From Pohlia nutans (lineage: Eukaryota; Streptophyta; Bryopsida; Bryales; Mniaceae): a DNA stretch of 64,000 bases. The position numbers and the translations under genes are program-made. The notes beneath the pieces were generated by a model that worked only from the letters and a program-made list of their open reading frames with translations, was not told where the DNA came from and made no database searches. Below, one piece after another: positions 24,001 through 33,207 of the stretch (its first letter is position 1; each line of letters opens with the position of its first letter). Location of the stretch: NCBI GenBank assembly GCA_022496805.1, contig CM040093.1, positions 6,472,213 through 6,536,212 on the forward strand. Direction: 5' to 3'.

Positions 24001-24219
24001 GTCAACAACTTTGCGTTCCTGGATCTGTCTCACAACTTCCTCTCCGGGCACATCCCGGCCTCGTTCTCCAAGCTGCAGTCTCTCGTTCAGGTCCACTTGA
24101 GCTGGAATGATCTCAGTGGACCTGTTCCCTCTGGAGCTCTCTGGAGTAGCCTCCCTGTCTCTGCCTTTCGACCGGGCAACAAAAACCTCTGCGGTGCTCC
24201 GCTGCCACGTTGTCACTAA
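18020..24219 (+). CDS. Secreted leucine-rich repeat protein (receptor-like, no kinase)
   Basis: Exons 18020-18226, 19130-19424, 20251-20484, 21076-21438, 22510-22794 and 23618-24219 join in phase to 661 residues. Residues 1 to about 33 look like a signal peptide (GGWALLAVTIVVCRLCGG). Then comes a plant LRR N-cap (QDAQALLAFKQQLRDPNGAL, SDCCHWNGVDC). Extracellular-type repeats follow, e.g. PELGNLHNL, NNKLKGPIPVWL, LDLSQNLLSGPIP, LDLSHNKLSGAIPASLGN. A C-cap NLCGAPLPRCH ends the protein. There is no membrane segment or kinase, so it resembles secreted LRR proteins (DRT100/PGIP-like) rather than receptor kinases. Introns 2-5 are all phase 1 and split the Gly codon before the I/L/V-P of a repeat. 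The family C repeat ends about 13 bp before exon 2. AATAAA lies at 24295-24300. The ATG at 18020 was chosen because it places the signal peptide at the N-terminus. Confidence 0.85.
18893..19117. repeat. Dispersed repeat family C, copy 2
   Basis: Shares CATGGAGTCAAGATGTGTA, CCTAGGTATCACCCAGGTAT, CCAAGGAGCCTGGATTG and ATGCTAAACTGTCGCCTGAC with the copy at 2489-2730. It occupies LRR intron 1 and ends almost at the acceptor of exon 2. Confidence 0.6.
22050..22274. repeat. Repeat family E, partial copy 3
   Basis: The right half of family E is present (TTGGGGGAACGTG, TGCTTGTTTTAGAGTATT, CTCAGTTTTGCA, GTTAACTC followed by TA at 22275). The left end is eroded. It lies in LRR intron 4. Confidence 0.45.
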
Positions 24220-24520
24220 GTAGCCATTGCACAATTAAGTCTGTAAGCTTGATACAGGAGATAGTCAGAAACGACTCTCTCCAGGGTTGACTTAAATAAA
24301 TTTGTATTCTTCATCGATTTAAAAAAAAAAATTGATCTACAAAACAAGTACCACCTGTTAGGACTTCCGCAACTCACTATTGGGGTCTATTGCTTAAAAA
24401 ATGTTTTTTGAACCTCACGAACATCGGCCGCACCAGCTACTGCAATAATTGTACTCATCAGTGGAGGTAGTTCAAGAATGGAGAAATGGCTAGTCTACTT
24501 TCAGCAATTTTTAGTTCAAG
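24220..24520. other. 3' flank of the LRR gene
   Basis: Probable 3' UTR with AATAAA at 24295-24300. No other feature was recognised. Confidence 0.4.
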
Positions 24521-24666
24521 GTTAAAATGACGAATTCAATAGATCATATTGTGAAAAATATAGATCGGACCAAGTTTCATATCAGCGAAGAACATTGGAG
24601 GTGTTGGTCCACTCAAAATTGCAAACATGAGGCCCAATTCAGGCTTCTTGGTCCTTCAGGGGTTAA
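24521..24666. repeat. Truncated piggyBac-type MITE, family alpha
   Basis: The right half of family alpha (AATGACGAATTCAATAGATC, GAAGAACATTG, AAACATGAGGCCC) ends GGTCCTTCAGGGG and TTAA at 24663-24666. The left end is missing. Confidence 0.65.
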
Positions 24667-25335
24667 TGGATTCAAGTAAACAATACGGTCAGTGGTATGA
24701 CTTAGATTCTAATCATTCTAAAGACATGTGATTCTTTTTCAGAAGTTACTCAACATGCCATGCCGGTTTTGAGTCTCTGAAAAACAACCAAACCACAAAA
24801 TTCCAAAGATCTACAAAACAAGCAACCCAAGATACTGTTCCAAAATTTGTTCATGAAAATTCAAATGAGAAAATAATCAATCAATCAAATTAACAGATTA
24901 CAAAAGCATGATCCTTTCACGTTACTCTAATACACTCAGCTTACCTAAGAATCTGCAACTATAAGTCCTACCCTTCTCAAACCTAACATTACAATGATAA
25001 ACAGTTACTGTCCAACTTCACCAAAACGTGCAATTACTGCAGGCACCTCTAATCATAAAGAAGTTACTTTTCACCAAGAAATCCAAACAATCAGACGAAA
25101 TGATCTTACACAATTTGAAGGTTTCAAAACTCATGTGCAGTATATGCGTGGCCCACTGTTACAGTAATTGCACGTTCTGGTGGTACATATTTTACACACA
25201 AACGTTGTGTAACGTCAAAACTAAATCTAGCTCATTGTATATACACCAAATTGCTCACTAATCTACTCAAATACAGGACGAGTCTCACCTGGAAAGATTC
25301 CTTGAGCAGGGCTCGCAAAGGACTTCCGTAAACTT

Positions 25336-25715
25336 ACTTCCACGTCAATGCTGCGGTCCTCGTCAATGGCATAAGCCGGTTCCCCATCTTTGTAATACTG
25401 GGGACTACGGTTTCCATGGCCACTGGTAAGTGGACTCGCAGGACTGGCAAAGGACATCCAGGAAACACATGTCATCGTAGTCATCGCTGTCTATGCAGAT
25501 TCCACATTCCTCACAACGAGCAATGCACAAGTAACAACCTTTGCATTGCTGGAAGGAGACCTCGCTCCAAGTTTGACATGTTGGTCGAGTGCAGTCGTAT
25601 ACCATTCTTGCCGTCCTGCACTTGGGGCAAACTTCCACGTCAATGTTGCGGTCCTCGTCCATGGCAGAAGCCGGTTCCCCATTCTTATAATACTGCGGAC
25701 TACTATTTCCATGGC
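25336..25715. repeat. 85-bp direct duplication in the F-box gene 3' exon
   Basis: Units 25336-25420 and 25631-25715 (offset 295 bp) are nearly identical (ACTTCCACGTCAATG, GCGGTCCTCGTC, AAGCCGGTTCCCCAT, AATACTG, GGACTAC, TTTCCATGGC). The right unit encodes part of the conserved Cys-rich region. The left unit supplies the present stop codon of the F-box gene. Confidence 0.85.
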
Positions 25716-26903
25716 ATGTCTTGTGACCCTGCATCATGCCATTGAGAGTGTCGAGAATCTCGATTGTGATGCCGTATAAGCCTCTGATGCGGAGCTGAGT
25801 GAAACCAGGGACTTCCGGAGAACGACCTTCGGTTTGCTTCTTCACCATTCTTATGATGGCCTCTGGACTCACCTTTGTGCATCCAGGAAGACTCAGCTGA
25901 AGAAAGGAAAAAAAAACACACACACACACAAACATCACACTTTTTAGCACTTGGTCGTGCGCCACAGAAGAGAAATGTGCTTGAAATGATCCCTAACAAG
26001 ACTTTCTCATTGTTTCATGAAAAATGGCATTGTTCCTCTTAATAGTGCGACTATTCCTCTCACTTTCCACTTAATCAATGCAACTTTTGTTACATGGCAC
26101 AGATTAGACCTGACACCACTATTCACATGAAATTCTTCTACTAAAAGAATTAAATGTCAAATATACTTTGTAATGAAATCTTTTGATTGCACATTGTAGC
26201 AGGCCAAATGCTACCAAAATGTAACACTCCCAAAACTCATAGACTTTACTATATTAACCTCCAGATACCCGAGCTAAAAATAGAAGCACTAGCTCATAGT
26301 CGATATAGTAACTTTCAAAACATATAATTTCTATTGTTCAGAAGTGCAGGATGATATTTTTTTCATTTTCTTACCTTTCACGAAGCTTCCTATAGAATTC
26401 CTATACCTATGGAAGCAGCCAGTTTTGGCTGCGGAGGGGTTAACACTCCACAAAATTCATGATAAATATTAGACTACAAAATGAAGGACTCATCCGAAAT
26501 CACTGAAAGGGCTGTTACATACGTTTTCAAGCAGAGGATTTGATGCAACCACGGACTCGATGCTCTCCTCCGTCACCCTCGCACAATTGACCAAGCCGAG
26601 TGACTGGAGCCGACCTTGCGCCCGGCTTGCCAACCTCACGAGCTCCACATCCGTGAGTTTCTTGTTCAAAGGAGAATTCACATGCAACTGTTGCCATAAT
26701 AGTACATCTCCGCGAATTGCATCCCGTAGCTGTCGACTCACTGTCTCCAGTACGAGAAGCTCCCTCGGACCCTTGAGATATGGAAGCACATAGAACAACG
26801 CTTCGGGTGTAGCACGGTCTTCTTCTTTTGAGTCTGACAATGCTAAATCAACTACTGCTGAGCATAAATCACCACTTCCTTTCTCGGTGGAGATAGTCGA
26901 CAT
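25405..26903 (-). CDS. F-box/LRR protein, SKIP14-like
   Basis: Exons 26523-26903 and 25405-25896 join in phase 0 to 290 residues. Residues 30-75 look like an F-box (PEALFYVLPYLKGPRELLVL, VSRQLRDAIRGDVLLWQQLH). Then LRR-like text follows (LTDVELVRLASRAQGRLQSL, GLVNCARVTEESI, LSLPGCTKVSPEAI, LRIRGLYGIT). A Cys-rich end follows: CPKCRTARMVYDCTRPTC, CKGCYLCIARCEECGIC, CFLDVLCQSC. This order matches Arabidopsis SKIP14, an SKP1-interacting F-box protein. A role as SCF ubiquitin-ligase substrate adaptor is inferred from the family. The C-terminus after CQSC is reshaped by an 85-bp duplication. The acceptor CTGCAG at about 26914-26919 points to a 5' UTR intron and a leader exon near 28238-28290. Introns hold piggyBac-type MITEs. 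Confidence 0.75.
26254..26443. mobile_element. piggyBac-type MITE, family delta
   Basis: TTAA at 26254-26257 and 26440-26443 flank 182 bp with short inverted ends CCTCC and GGAGGGG. It is non-coding and inside the F-box gene intron. The inverted ends are shorter than in the other families, so the call is less certain. Confidence 0.5.
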
Positions 26904-26984
26904 TCTTTACAAAATCTGCAGCAGATTGCATTTCCACATGTAGACTCAAAAACGAGAGTTACAATCCAGAAAAACTCACACCAG

Positions 26985-27090
26985 TTAACCCTCAAAGGAT
27001 CCATGGTTTGAAAAGTAACATTTCAATTGATCAAAACAATATTTCAGATGGGACCAATCAGTGAAGAACAGTATATGAGAACCGGTGATT
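26985..27090. repeat. Left fragment of piggyBac-type MITE, family alpha
   Basis: TTAA at 26985-26988, then CCCTCAAAGGATCCATGGTT and the family alpha body up to about 27090 (GATGGGACCAATCAGTGAAG). The right end is absent. It lies in the 5' UTR intron of the F-box gene. Confidence 0.6.
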
Positions 27091-27099
27091 ATTTTTGCC

Positions 27100-27350
27100 A
27101 GGAGACAGTTTAGCATTTTTGCTACTTTTCATGGCTTGAAGAGCAATCCAGGCTCCTTGGATGCTATTTTCGTATTAACTAATATGGGTAATATCATGGT
27201 AATACACATGTGCTACATAGGTGCTACTTAGGTGATACATGGGTGATACCTAGGTTTAAAAAGGTACACATCTTGACTCCATGTAGGAAATCTGGTTATA
27301 ATTCCTTCTTTGTTTTTTCAAAAATCCTTTGTATCAATTAGCCAGCCCAA
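27100..27350. repeat. Dispersed repeat family C, copy 3 (inverted)
   Basis: Reverse-orientation copy of the 2489-2730 repeat (GACAGTTTAGCATTTTTGC, AATCCAGGCTCCTTGGATG, TACACATCTTGACTCCATG, CCTTTGTATCAATTAGCCAG). Confidence 0.6.
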
Positions 27351-28296
27351 ATCACTGACTTGAGAACTTGGTTAAAAAATAAATAAAATTGGATAAAGGA
27401 AAGTCCCCATTTAAGGCCACAATCATACGAAGCCAGAAAATCGTGACTAGATTCTCAACAGGTTGATGAAAATAAATGGCTACCAGAAACGCAGACATAG
27501 GATTTATTGGTTTCGCAAACACCCGCATGGCTATTGATATTTAGGGTTTTAGTATTAATGGCGGAGAGGTTTGGAAAGAAAGGACAAAGCGTCACAATCA
27601 CAATTTCAAGGTACAAGAAGGGTGTCAGAGTTCAAGAATTGTGCTCCAATAATGGAGGCGATTGGTAAACGAGAATTGAAACCTCTACGAGGAGTCTAGT
27701 ACTACAGACCTTGCAATTCCTGCAATTGCAATTCTTCTTTCTCCAAAGTACATTTTCTCTTGTAGAGTTTTGGAATGCAATTCTGAAATAGCATTCCAAA
27801 AACTCCACACTAGGCTACCTCTGAGACCTCCTCCTTTCAAACAAGAGTCTAGGGCTCAGAATCGAGCAGGACTGGATTTTTGGAAACAACAGAATGGCGA
27901 AGACGAAATTGCAAACTCTGACAAGCCCTACTCAATGTAATGGCTGAACAAGAAACAAGGCGTTACTACAAACAGAAACAGATTCTAAACTTTGAGATTT
28001 CTTGCGCTTTTATCAACTACAAGAGCATCACTTATGGCACTCCAACAATCAAAACGACACAATTGGAGTAGCAAGGACTGAATTGTCAAAGTGAATTGCG
28101 AAACGCACCCAATTTCGCGGCTCGAGAATTGAACCTTCAGCAGCAGATTCTGAAAATTCTGCACAAAAGACGGGGATTCAACTGAAACCACAGGACCCAA
28201 GAAATAATAAGAAATAGTGCCAAAGGGACCTTGGACACTCACCCAAGTGGATGAACGCAACCATTTTATCATCCATTGTTTTCCCTTCGTTCTCTT

Positions 28297-28312
28297 AAAC
28301 CCTAAACCCTAG
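28297..28312. promoter_or_regulatory. Telo box between divergent genes
   Basis: AAACCCTAAACCCTAG lies between the likely leader exon of the minus-strand F-box gene (about 28238-28290) and the plus-strand ATG at 28389. Telo boxes (AAACCCTAA) are known in promoters of plant translation-related genes. A shared bidirectional promoter is inferred from the spacing. Confidence 0.55.
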
Positions 28313-28388
28313 TTTGATTTTGGTGTTTGCTTTCGAACATTGTATTTTGTAATGTGAGAGGTTTTAGGTTTGCTGGATTGGAGCGACC

Positions 28389-31102
28389 ATGAAGGGCGTC
28401 ACCGCGATGAAAGGCGGGGCGATGGCGATCTGGGAAAACTGGGGAGCCCGCGTGCCCAGGACCACCGCAATGTGGCTGAATGACAGCCCGCCTCGCAATC
28501 TTCACTTCGGTCGCGTTACCGATTCTTCTCGGCGTTCACACGATTTCGGAGCGCAGGAGGTATGCAATGCGCTTTCAGAATTTCACAGTAAATCGACAAC
28601 GTTGTTGTTTCTGATGCTTTAGGTTAAGATCGGGAGCGATTGGAATGCATTTTCTATTGTGTTTGTTAACCCTTAAGCGTCCACTGTGTATTTTCTGTAG
28701 TGTAGGAAAATTGAACCCCCTGCTGCAAATCATCTGTTTGTGTGAAAATGACTTCAGTTTGACACGATCGACACTGTTGATCTTGTAGTATAGAACAAGA
28801 GCTTTGAAATAATGTATTGCAATCAGAAAACCGAGGTAAAATGAGAAAACGCCACCGTTGCAAAGTTCAGTGATGCAGATCATGGCCATATTGGGCGTTT
28901 TAGACGCTTAGGGGTTAAAGTGGAACGCCGGGCATAAAAGTATTTGAAACCCTAGCCAGCAAACATCTGAGAACCTGAACATGGCTTTTTAGAACCGCAT
29001 TGTCCATAGCTTTCCAATAAGCTATCACTCGTATGATTAGAACAAGAACTGAGCAAGAAGCCTCAAAAAACCTATGAACTGCCTGTTGCCGTGCACTAAC
29101 ATAAGATCTCAATACTTCGAGTGAGGAGGTTGCATTTCAGGAGCTTTCCAACAACATTTTGTTGAGAACGGAGCACAGAAACTCAGTGCACTGTTAATTA
29201 TGTCATCTCAGGTTACCACGGCCATTTATACACCGGTTTAAGAACTCTGACTCTCGGTGATTATTTTCTTTTTTGTACAGAACAGTTCAGGGACTCGAAA
29301 ACTGCAAGTAGGTCGTTAAACGAAGATTATGTTTCTTCCAGTGGAGCTTCAGAGGAAGGCAGATATGTTAACCGCGGTACGTTATACAATTGCAGACCTT
29401 TCAGTAAATCACATGGTCGATGAAATTGCAGTCCATGGATTAGGTTTGAGGCATACCATTCTCACCCTTGGAACTGGTCATGAAAAAAAAAAAAAAACCT
29501 TGAACTCATGACAGTCCTTGCGAAACCACATCTTCATTTGTTTAGAATCTTCCTAGCTTTATACAGTTGTTCCTCACCAGTGATTGAAAGATTTTTGCAA
29601 TTTGGCTCTAAAATGTTATGGACAATTTGACTAAGATGTTGAGGTTGGGCGAGTCAGGAATGAACAGGAGGGGAGTTGCTTCTGGGAGGCAGTATGTATA
29701 TAGCCTGCACCCTTCCTCTCGGTCAAGCATCCGTTCAACATCTCTCACTAAGCTTCCACATGTTAGAATTCCTGGAACACCAAAGTACGTGTTCTATTAC
29801 AAGAAAGGTTTCTACCGACTCCTGCTTGTTGGACCAAATTCTTTGCTGCTGCCAAGATCTTCAATCAGGATGGAGTTTGCACAATCGCAGGAAGCTCCGG
29901 AAATCGCAGGGACGAGTAAAACTCCAGGTAAACAGGACTGTGTGGGCTTGCACTACATGCGTCAGGGAAAAGAGTTTCTAGTGGGAATAAGAGGCTCAAG
30001 ACAGGACGTGGAGAACATCAAACACCGAATCGCGCACTTTTTGAGAACGGAGCTTCACTTGGAAGTGGGCCTTTCATCTCACGTTCACATAGAAAGTGGC
30101 TCTGTGGTGTTCCTGGGGACACGGATAGCTGGACTGTTGGAGAATAAAACACGGAGACGATTTTCGAAAGAAATCGAGAAGCGGAGACGAAGCAAGATCC
30201 GTGCTCAAAGAATGGCTGAGATTCGCACCGACACTTGGCACAATGAATTGAAGCAGTTGGCTGTGCAGTCTTGGGCGTTTGGGTTGAAGAAAACGAAGAA
30301 GGAGCTGCAGTCGTGGGAAACTGCCAAGCAAGCCATGTACAAAAAATCGCAAGAATTAGGGAGTAAGTTTGTGCTTGAACAGATGGAGAGAGGGCAGACC
30401 AGAGAGGCGATTCAGCGGTTACTTGACAAAGAGGAGGAGATTTTCTTTGATGCTCCCAGTACTGGTTTGCCTGAACCGATCCTCCGTGCGCACCAACGCC
30501 TGACGAGACTGCTGCAGAGATACCTGGAGGAAGAGACGTCGTTCGAAAAGAAGGCCAAAGCTGTTGAGAGGGCTCAACCCAGGGTGAAGAAGGAGGAGGG
30601 CGTGATACCGCTGCAACTGCTTGCACCCATGGAGATCATCACTGCAAAGTTGAGCAGGAAGGGGATTCTGCAACCGAGTAAAGCGCTGCCGACGGTGTTG
30701 ACGTCCATGATAAATGCTTCGGACGAGGCGATTGTTTCTTACTTTGCTGCCTTGGGCACCTGTCTGTTGAGCTACTACCGATGTTGTGACAACTTCCAGA
30801 AGATTCGTAGGTTGGTTGACCATCAAGTGAGGTGGTCGGCGCTGTTCACTCTTGGCAGTAAACACGGGTGCTCTGCTCGGAAAATCATCAAGCAATTCTC
30901 GCGCGGGCCGAAGATCTTCAATCGCAAGGGCGAGGTGGTCGTGGAGTTTCCCAGCTCCCCTGACATATTACGCATGGGCAAGAAGTTCCTCCCTCATGTG
31001 CAACACAATTCCTTTGATGATATCCTTCGCTCCCGGCGTTTGCAGCTCCTTCCTAGTGAGGATAAGAATGGCCCACGAAGAGTTCGTCTACGAGAGCACT
31101 AA
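28389..31102 (+). CDS. Nuclear group II intron maturase with uL3-like first exon
   Basis: The modelled exons 28389-28559, 29286-29376 and 29658-31102 join in phase to 568 residues. Exon 1 (residues 1-57) aligns with the start of the uL3m gene at 56380: GVTAMKGGAMAIWENWGARV against [20 protein letters not shown]. Exon 2 is Ser-rich with no family match. Exon 3 is maturase: the reverse-transcriptase YADD region as HYMRQGKEFLVGI (about residue 187), FLRTELHLEVG, VFLGTRI, a basic segment, then domain X (LLAPMEIITAKLSRKGIL, VRWSALFTLGSKHGCSARKI, about 404-525). Plant nuclear maturases (nMAT1-4) act in organelle intron splicing. The YADD acids are lost and the RT finger motifs are not seen, so splicing without reverse transcription is likely. 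Exon 3 is well supported; the join to exon 1 is inference. A MITE sits in intron 1. Confidence 0.75.
28666..28918. mobile_element. piggyBac-type MITE, family epsilon
   Basis: TTAA at 28666-28669 and 28915-28918 flank 245 bp with ends CCCTTAAGCGTC and GACGCTTAGGGG. It is non-coding and in intron 1 of the maturase gene model. The inner CACCGTTG motif also occurs in family beta. Confidence 0.75.
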
Positions 31103-31755
31103 GTCCGAACCTTCGATAAACAAGTGCAAGGTGAAGCCGTGCAGTTTGTATGAGCAAAGCAAAATATGTAGTGAAGAAGCTGGACGGTACCGGACTTCTG
31201 TTATCTACAAGATTAAATATCAAAAATCGGTGATTGGATATTGCAGTTTTAGCCTTCATCAGGTCGTCTGCTCCCCAGAAATTCCACATGGTACAAGTAA
31301 AACCCCTCCCTGTTTTTCGTTTGGAAAAAGGTTATGGCTTCCTCTGGCACTTGAGAATTAGTTTCGGTAGGATTTTTTCAGTTTGATGATCTCTGTTCTT
31401 TTAAGTGCTAGTACATGTGTAGATAACAGAAATGTAAAAAAGAAGATGTCGGTGATTCATGAGGCATCGTCTTATCTGTGAATGCCACATTCTTGCAATT
31501 TGTATCATTCTTCACATACCGGTAGTATACCTGGCCTGAGTTCAGTATACGTTTCCAATGCTTCCCTCTTGTACCTGTTAAGCTGCATGGGAAAAGTATA
31601 CTTTTTGCAGTTTGATGAATTATTCTTCTGAGTTTTTGTATTGAGCTGTAGCTCTGGGCTCATGAGGATTAGACCCTGAAGGTTCTGCAGTCATCTGACA
31701 GCTCTGTTTCCCTGGTCTGAATTTTCCTCTAATAGGTGGAGAAAGTGTATCACTA
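31103..31755. other. 3' flank of the maturase gene
   Basis: Probable 3' UTR and intergenic DNA. Short frames are present but none is recognisable. Confidence 0.35.
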
Positions 31756-32095
31756 GAGTTATCTGTAAAGTCGAGCTAAAAATTTCCACAAGAGGAAAGA
31801 CAATTTGCAGAACTGGTTTTTTTAGCTTGAAAGGCAGCGAAAATGAGTTTTGGCCACTTTTTTTTTTGACCAATCACAACACACTATGTTGAATCTTGAA
31901 CCTCCCCAATGCAAGCTCCCCTAAACCTAGCTTGAGTTCCCACAGAGGAATCTCCACGTACCCCACACCAACTTCATGCTCTCCCAAGGGAAGGAGCTTG
32001 GTGGCTTGTGTGAGTGGGTGTCCAAAAATTCTATATCAAGATTGAAAACACCATGTGGCAGACATGATACCTGGTTCTCACTTTATGCATAACTC
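31756..32095. mobile_element. TA-flanked MITE family B, copy 1 (inverted)
   Basis: Begins GAGTTATCTGTAAAGTCGAG and ends ACTTTATGCATAACTC, with TA on both sides. In reverse it matches the copy at 36529-36874 (TGTCTGCCACANGGTGTTTT, CACCAAGCTCCTTCCC). It is non-coding. Confidence 0.65.
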
Positions 32096-32100
32096 TACCA

Positions 32101-32452
32101 GAGTTATCCGTAAAGTCAAGGAGGGGTAGTCCCTCTGCAACACTGAGTTTTCAAGCTTCAATTAGAAATTGCAAAGATTGTCAATCACAAGGAGTCAAAC
32201 GCTTGCTTTAAACAAGCATATGGTTGGTGTGGAGGCACGTGTAGATTCCGTGGTGGGAGCTTGAATGTGCATTAGGGGAGCTTCTCTAGCTTTAGGAAGG
32301 TGACATGTTCAAATCTCCCTGATAACGCAGTGGGTTCTGATTGGTCAAAACAAAGAGCCAAAACTTGTTTTTGTTGCCTTTCAAACTAAAATACAGGTTT
32401 TGCCTTGTCATTCCTCTTGTGGAATTTTTTTGCTCGACTTTACGAATAACTC
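32101..32452. mobile_element. TA-flanked MITE family B, copy 2
   Basis: Begins GAGTTATCCGTAAAGTCAAG and ends GCTCGACTTTACGAATAACTC before TA. It lies five bases from copy 1 in opposite orientation. It shares GGTGTGGAGGCACGTG and CAGGTTTTGCCTTGTC-type text with the copy at 36529-36874. Confidence 0.65.
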
Positions 32453-32841
32453 TACTGTGTCAATAAGTTATGCACCACCGACATGGTATCCTAAGGTAAG
32501 GGGTACAGTTGTGGTCAGTTTAAGCATTTCAACCTACATGGAGCGCTGATTTTCAATGATAAAAAATTGCACCACATAAAACTTTGGGTTTAATAACCAA
32601 GCTCAATTTTTAATTAATTTTTTCACAATGTATGATTTTGTTATAAATTTTCAAACTTAATATACATAGACCACTATTGATGTTAGTAGGTGTACCAATT
32701 ACTCTAATCCATTCAGATTGCTAACTTGGTATTCATAATTAATGCTTGTGATAACTAGATTGGGAACTCCTGAAGTTGAAACAGGTGCTTTTATAGGTGA
32801 CCACAAATTGGTACCTAACAGTTTCTGGTGCTTCTACCTTA

Positions 32842-33204
32842 GGGCTGCTTCACACTATGGCCAAAGGTCGAGAGGCCGTCGGTTTCCACCAATCAAATTG
32901 CAAGAAACCATGGTTTCGGCCTCTCGACCCTTCACACTAGAGGCCAAAGTCCAAAGGCCGTGGACCTTCAAAATGCTTACATGGCAACACTTTTTGACCA
33001 AGGTGACGGCCTCTCGAGAGGAAGTTTGGGTCCTACATTTTGCAAGACCCGTCACTATGGTCGAGAGGCCGTCGATTTCTTTTCATAAAAAATGAAACTA
33101 TATTTTATTGGCTATTTTCAGTAGATTTCTTTGGACTCTCAACAAAGTTTGGACTCTCAATCCCACCGCCTCTCGACTTGGACGGCCATAGTGTGAAGCG
33201 GCCC
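32842..33204. mobile_element. PIF/Harbinger-type MITE
   Basis: TTA at 32839-32841 and 33205-33207 flank 363 bp with ends GGGCTGCTTCACACTATGGC and GCCATAGTGTGAAGCGGCCC. The interior repeats GGTCGAGAGGCCGTCG in both orientations. A 3-bp TTA/TAA duplication with GGG ends fits Tourist-like Harbinger MITEs. Confidence 0.8.
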
Positions 33205-33207
33205 TTA

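Noticed and set aside
27985..28272. 95-codon minus-strand frame as an F-box gene coding exon
   Set aside because: A donor GTGAGT follows the first codons and the join to the next exon gives an early stop, so a 5' UTR leader is more likely.
30018..30626. 202-codon minus-strand frame inside the maturase exon
   Set aside because: Shadow of the well-supported plus-strand maturase frame.
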